This document shows, in pieces, positions 5,631 through 7,409 of a stretch of DNA of 7,409 nucleotides (the first letter of the stretch is position 1; the number at the start of each line of letters is the position of its first letter). The stretch lies in assembly GCA_016929205.1 (NCBI GenBank), contig JAFGJF010000693.1, forward strand, positions 1 through 7,409, read 5' to 3'. A program made the translations under genes and the position numbers. This DNA is from Anaerolineae bacterium (GTDB lineage Bacteria > Chloroflexota > Anaerolineae > JAFGEY01). Under the pieces are notes generated by a model. The model made no database searches, had not been told where the DNA came from, and saw only the letters and a program-made list of their open reading frames with translations.

Positions 5631-6674
5631 ATGCGTCCCACGATTTATACCGTGGCTCAAAAAGCCGGCGTATCCATTGCCACGGTATCGCGCGTCCTCA
5701 ACGACCATCCGCTCGTCAAGGCTGAGACCAAGACCAAAGTCTTGCAAGCGGTTGAAGCCCTGGGATATCAGCCCAGTGCATCTGCACGCGGCCTGGCTTT
5801 GAATAACACGGAAACCATCGCCCTCATCTTTCCGCGTGTCTCCGGTCCTTTCTTTTCCGAGATCATCCAGGGGACCGAGGACGAAGCACGACGATACCAA
5901 TATCATTTGCTGATCTATAGCGTGCGCACACCCCAAGAGAACGAGCATCTGCTGCGTTTCTTGTCGGCCAAAGTAGATGGAATGATCTTGTCCGCAAGCT
6001 GCGTGAGCGAAGCATACGTTCGGGGATTGCAGCAGCAGCACATTCCATTTGTGCTGTTAGGCCGGGAAAAAGATGGAATCGTGGCGGACAGCATCCTGCC
6101 CGATAACCGGCAGGGCGCGTACGAGGTGATGACGCATCTCATCGCCGATCACCACTACCAGCGGATCGCGTTTGTAGGCCGATCCCAAAATCTGGCACAC
6201 AGCCACGCCCGCTACGAGGGCTACTGCCAGGCTTTGCAAGGCGCGGATTTGCCGTTGGATGAAACACTGGTGGTGCACGGCGATTTTGACGAGTCCAGCG
6301 GGTACCGGGCAATGGCTCACCTGCTCTCATTGTCAAACCAGCCGCAAGCCGTGTTTTTTGCCAACGACCAGATGGCATTGGGAGCGCTTGCCGCAGCCCG
6401 CGAGAGAAATGTGAGCATCCCCGGTGACATGGCCGTCGTCGGGTTTGACGATATCCAGGCGGCAACCTACGTGCAGCCGCCGCTGACCACGGTTAGGCAA
6501 GAGATACGCCAGCAAGGAGTGCTGGCCATCCAACGGCTTTTGCAGCGTATTGACGATCCGGATCTTGAGACCAAGACGGTGGTTCTGCCAACGCAAGTCG
6601 TTGTGCGGCGTTCTTGTGGGTGTGGTAAGCCTGTTCAGAACGATTTAACGAATGACTTGTCACGTCCCGATTGA
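5631..6674 (+). CDS. LacI/GalR-family transcriptional repressor
   Basis: The protein has 347 residues, the normal length for the family. Residues 5-24 (IYTVAQKAGVSIATVSRVLN) are the DNA-binding helix-turn-helix. Residues 46-58 (YQPSASARGLALN) are the hinge helix with the minor-groove Leu56. The rest is the sugar-binding-like core: IALIFPRVSGPFFSEIIQG (63-81), VDGMILSAS, FVLLGRE, DNRQGAYEVMTHLI (158-171), RIAFVGRS, ARYEGYCQAL (193-202), AVFFANDQMALGALAAARERNVSIPGDMAVVGFDD (240-274) and PLTTVRQ. It ends with the common RRSCG segment followed by about 17 extra residues. The effector is probably a sugar or sugar derivative, not identifiable from sequence. A perfect operator lies between its promoter and start, predicting autorepression. 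An aldo/keto reductase gene follows after 25 nt and should be controlled with it. The gene is divergent from the pspA operon; control of that operon is possible but no operator is seen near its promoter. Confidence 0.95.
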   Translation: MRPTIYTVAQKAGVSIATVSRVLNDHPLVKAETKTKVLQAVEALGYQPSASARGLALNNTETIALIFPRVSGPFFSEIIQGTEDEARRYQYHLLIYSVRTPQENEHLLRFLSAKVDGMILSASCVSEAYVRGLQQQHIPFVLLGREKDGIVADSILPDNRQGAYEVMTHLIADHHYQRIAFVGRSQNLAHSHARYEGYCQALQGADLPLDETLVVHGDFDESSGYRAMAHLLSLSNQPQAVFFANDQMALGALAAARERNVSIPGDMAVVGFDDIQAATYVQPPLTTVRQEIRQQGVLAIQRLLQRIDDPDLETKTVVLPTQVVVRRSCGCGKPVQNDLTNDLSRPD

Positions 6675-6687
6675 ACCTATCCGCAAA

Positions 6688-6693
6688 GGGAGG
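6688..6693 (+). promoter_or_regulatory. Ribosome-binding site deciding a GTG start for the aldo/keto reductase
   Basis: GGGAGG lies 6 nt before the GTG at 6700. The family N-terminus (KYRKLGRTGLNVSALGFG) begins right after this GTG, and no in-frame ATG occurs before residue 35. Confidence 0.85.
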
Positions 6694-6699
6694 AAACCT

Positions 6700-7409
6700 G
6701 TGAAATACCGTAAACTGGGCCGAACAGGCCTAAACGTATCGGCGTTGGGGTTTGGCTGTGGAGCCGTGGGTGGACTGCTGGTCAAAGGAGTTCGCAGAGA
6801 CATGGTACACGTGGTCGCCCGTGCCATCGAGTTGGGGATCAATTACTTTGACACTGCACGTATCTATGGCGATGGCGTATCAGAGGCCAGTCTGGGTCTG
6901 GTTTTGGAAGCGTTACAAGCTGATGTCCTGGTTGGGACCAAGGTGCGGCTGCTGGCCGAAGAGATGGATGATATCGAAAACGCCGTCATCGCGTCTGTCG
7001 AGGGCAGCCTGAAGCGCCTGAGACGTGACTATGTCGACCTGATCCAGTTGCACAATTACGTCGCGCTCGATCGCCAGCCGGAACGGCGCTGGGTCAATGT
7101 GGACGACGTACAAGCCGCTATCCGCGCCTTTCATAAACTTGAGGAGCAGGGCAAAGTCCGTCACTGGGGGATCAACGGGCTGGGCGAAACTGAGGCCGTG
7201 CATCAGATCGTTGCGTCCGGAAAAGCCGATACCATCCAGTGCTGCTTTAATCTGATCAATCCCAGCGCCGGCGTGCGCGCTCCGGAGCGATTTCCATTCC
7301 AGGACTATGAACAGATCATCGACCGGGCCGCCGGAATGCATATGGGTGTCATTGCCATCCGGGTGTTGGCTGCCGGTGCGCTGAACGGCTCGACCGCGCG
7401 GCACCCCAA
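6700..7409 (+). CDS. Aldo/keto reductase family oxidoreductase, 3' end cut by window
   Basis: The first 236 residues are present of a protein expected at about 310-340 aa. It starts with the typical MKYRKLGRTGLNVSALGFG. The catalytic tetrad is intact: Asp51 and Tyr56 in YFDTARIYGDG, Lys81 in LVGTKV, and His118 in DLIQLHN. Other family landmarks are SEASLGLVLE, SLKRLRRDYVDLIQLHNY (103-120), LEEQGKVRHWGING (about 147-160), IQCCFNLINPS and the late VIAIRVLAAGAL. These enzymes use NAD(P)H to interconvert carbonyls and alcohols on a TIM barrel; bacterial members near LacI regulators often act as sugar or aldose dehydrogenases or reductases, so a sugar-related substrate is likely but unproven. The gene starts 25 nt after the LacI-family gene with no promoter between, so it is probably cotranscribed and under the operator at 5599-5612. 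No part of the C-terminal cofactor-binding region is in the window. Confidence 0.93.
   Translation, partial: MKYRKLGRTGLNVSALGFGCGAVGGLLVKGVRRDMVHVVARAIELGINYFDTARIYGDGVSEASLGLVLEALQADVLVGTKVRLLAEEMDDIENAVIASVEGSLKRLRRDYVDLIQLHNYVALDRQPERRWVNVDDVQAAIRAFHKLEEQGKVRHWGINGLGETEAVHQIVASGKADTIQCCFNLINPSAGVRAPERFPFQDYEQIIDRAAGMHMGVIAIRVLAAGALNGSTARHP

Noticed and set aside
5292..6041. 249-residue minus-strand open frame across the pspA start, the divergent promoter region and the LacI-family gene
   Set aside because: It would overlap both well-supported genes and both promoters, has no family resemblance, and no plausible ribosome-binding site.

Overview
The window looks like bacterial chromosome of moderately high GC. 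It shows no mobile element, CRISPR array, tRNA or rRNA. The mix of genes (a PspA/IM30 protein next to a substrate-binding protein fused to a von Willebrand A domain, degenerate 7-nt intergenic repeats, and a LacI-type regulator with an aldo/keto reductase) fits a Chloroflexota (Anaerolineae/Caldilineae-like) bacterium. That assignment is an inference with low confidence, because no phylogenetic marker is present.

Layout. Positions 5392 down to 1 hold five genes in a row on the minus strand, probably one operon. In transcription order they are: a PspA/IM30-family coiled-coil protein (4661-5392); a membrane-anchored extracellular solute-binding protein (3363-4574); a membrane-anchored solute-binding domain fused to a C-terminal VWA domain with an intact MIDAS (1628-3319); a protein with two membrane segments and a long helical/coiled-coil tail that I do not recognise (721-1542); and a LivK/LivJ-type lipoprotein cut by the window edge (1-717). 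Gaps are 86, 43, 85 and 3 nt. The 85-nt gap carries a degenerate 7-nt tandem repeat. No ABC permease or ATPase is visible, so three extracytoplasmic binding domains sit together with a membrane-maintenance protein and an adhesion-type domain. The best reading is a cell-envelope sensing or maintenance module; this is inference.

The 238-nt divergent region 5393-5630 carries a good sigma70-type promoter in each direction. The minus-strand promoter is surrounded by short direct repeats of 10-bp period and by an inverted repeat. The plus-strand promoter is followed by a perfect 14-bp LacI-family operator covering the predicted transcription start.

On the plus strand, a LacI/GalR-family repressor (5631-6674) is followed after 25 nt by an aldo/keto reductase (6700 to the window end, truncated) with an intact D-Y-K-H catalytic tetrad. 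The operator placement predicts that the repressor controls its own transcription and that of the reductase, probably as part of a sugar-responsive catabolic operon continuing past the window.

Long plus-strand ORFs opposite the minus-strand genes are codon-bias shadows and were left out.
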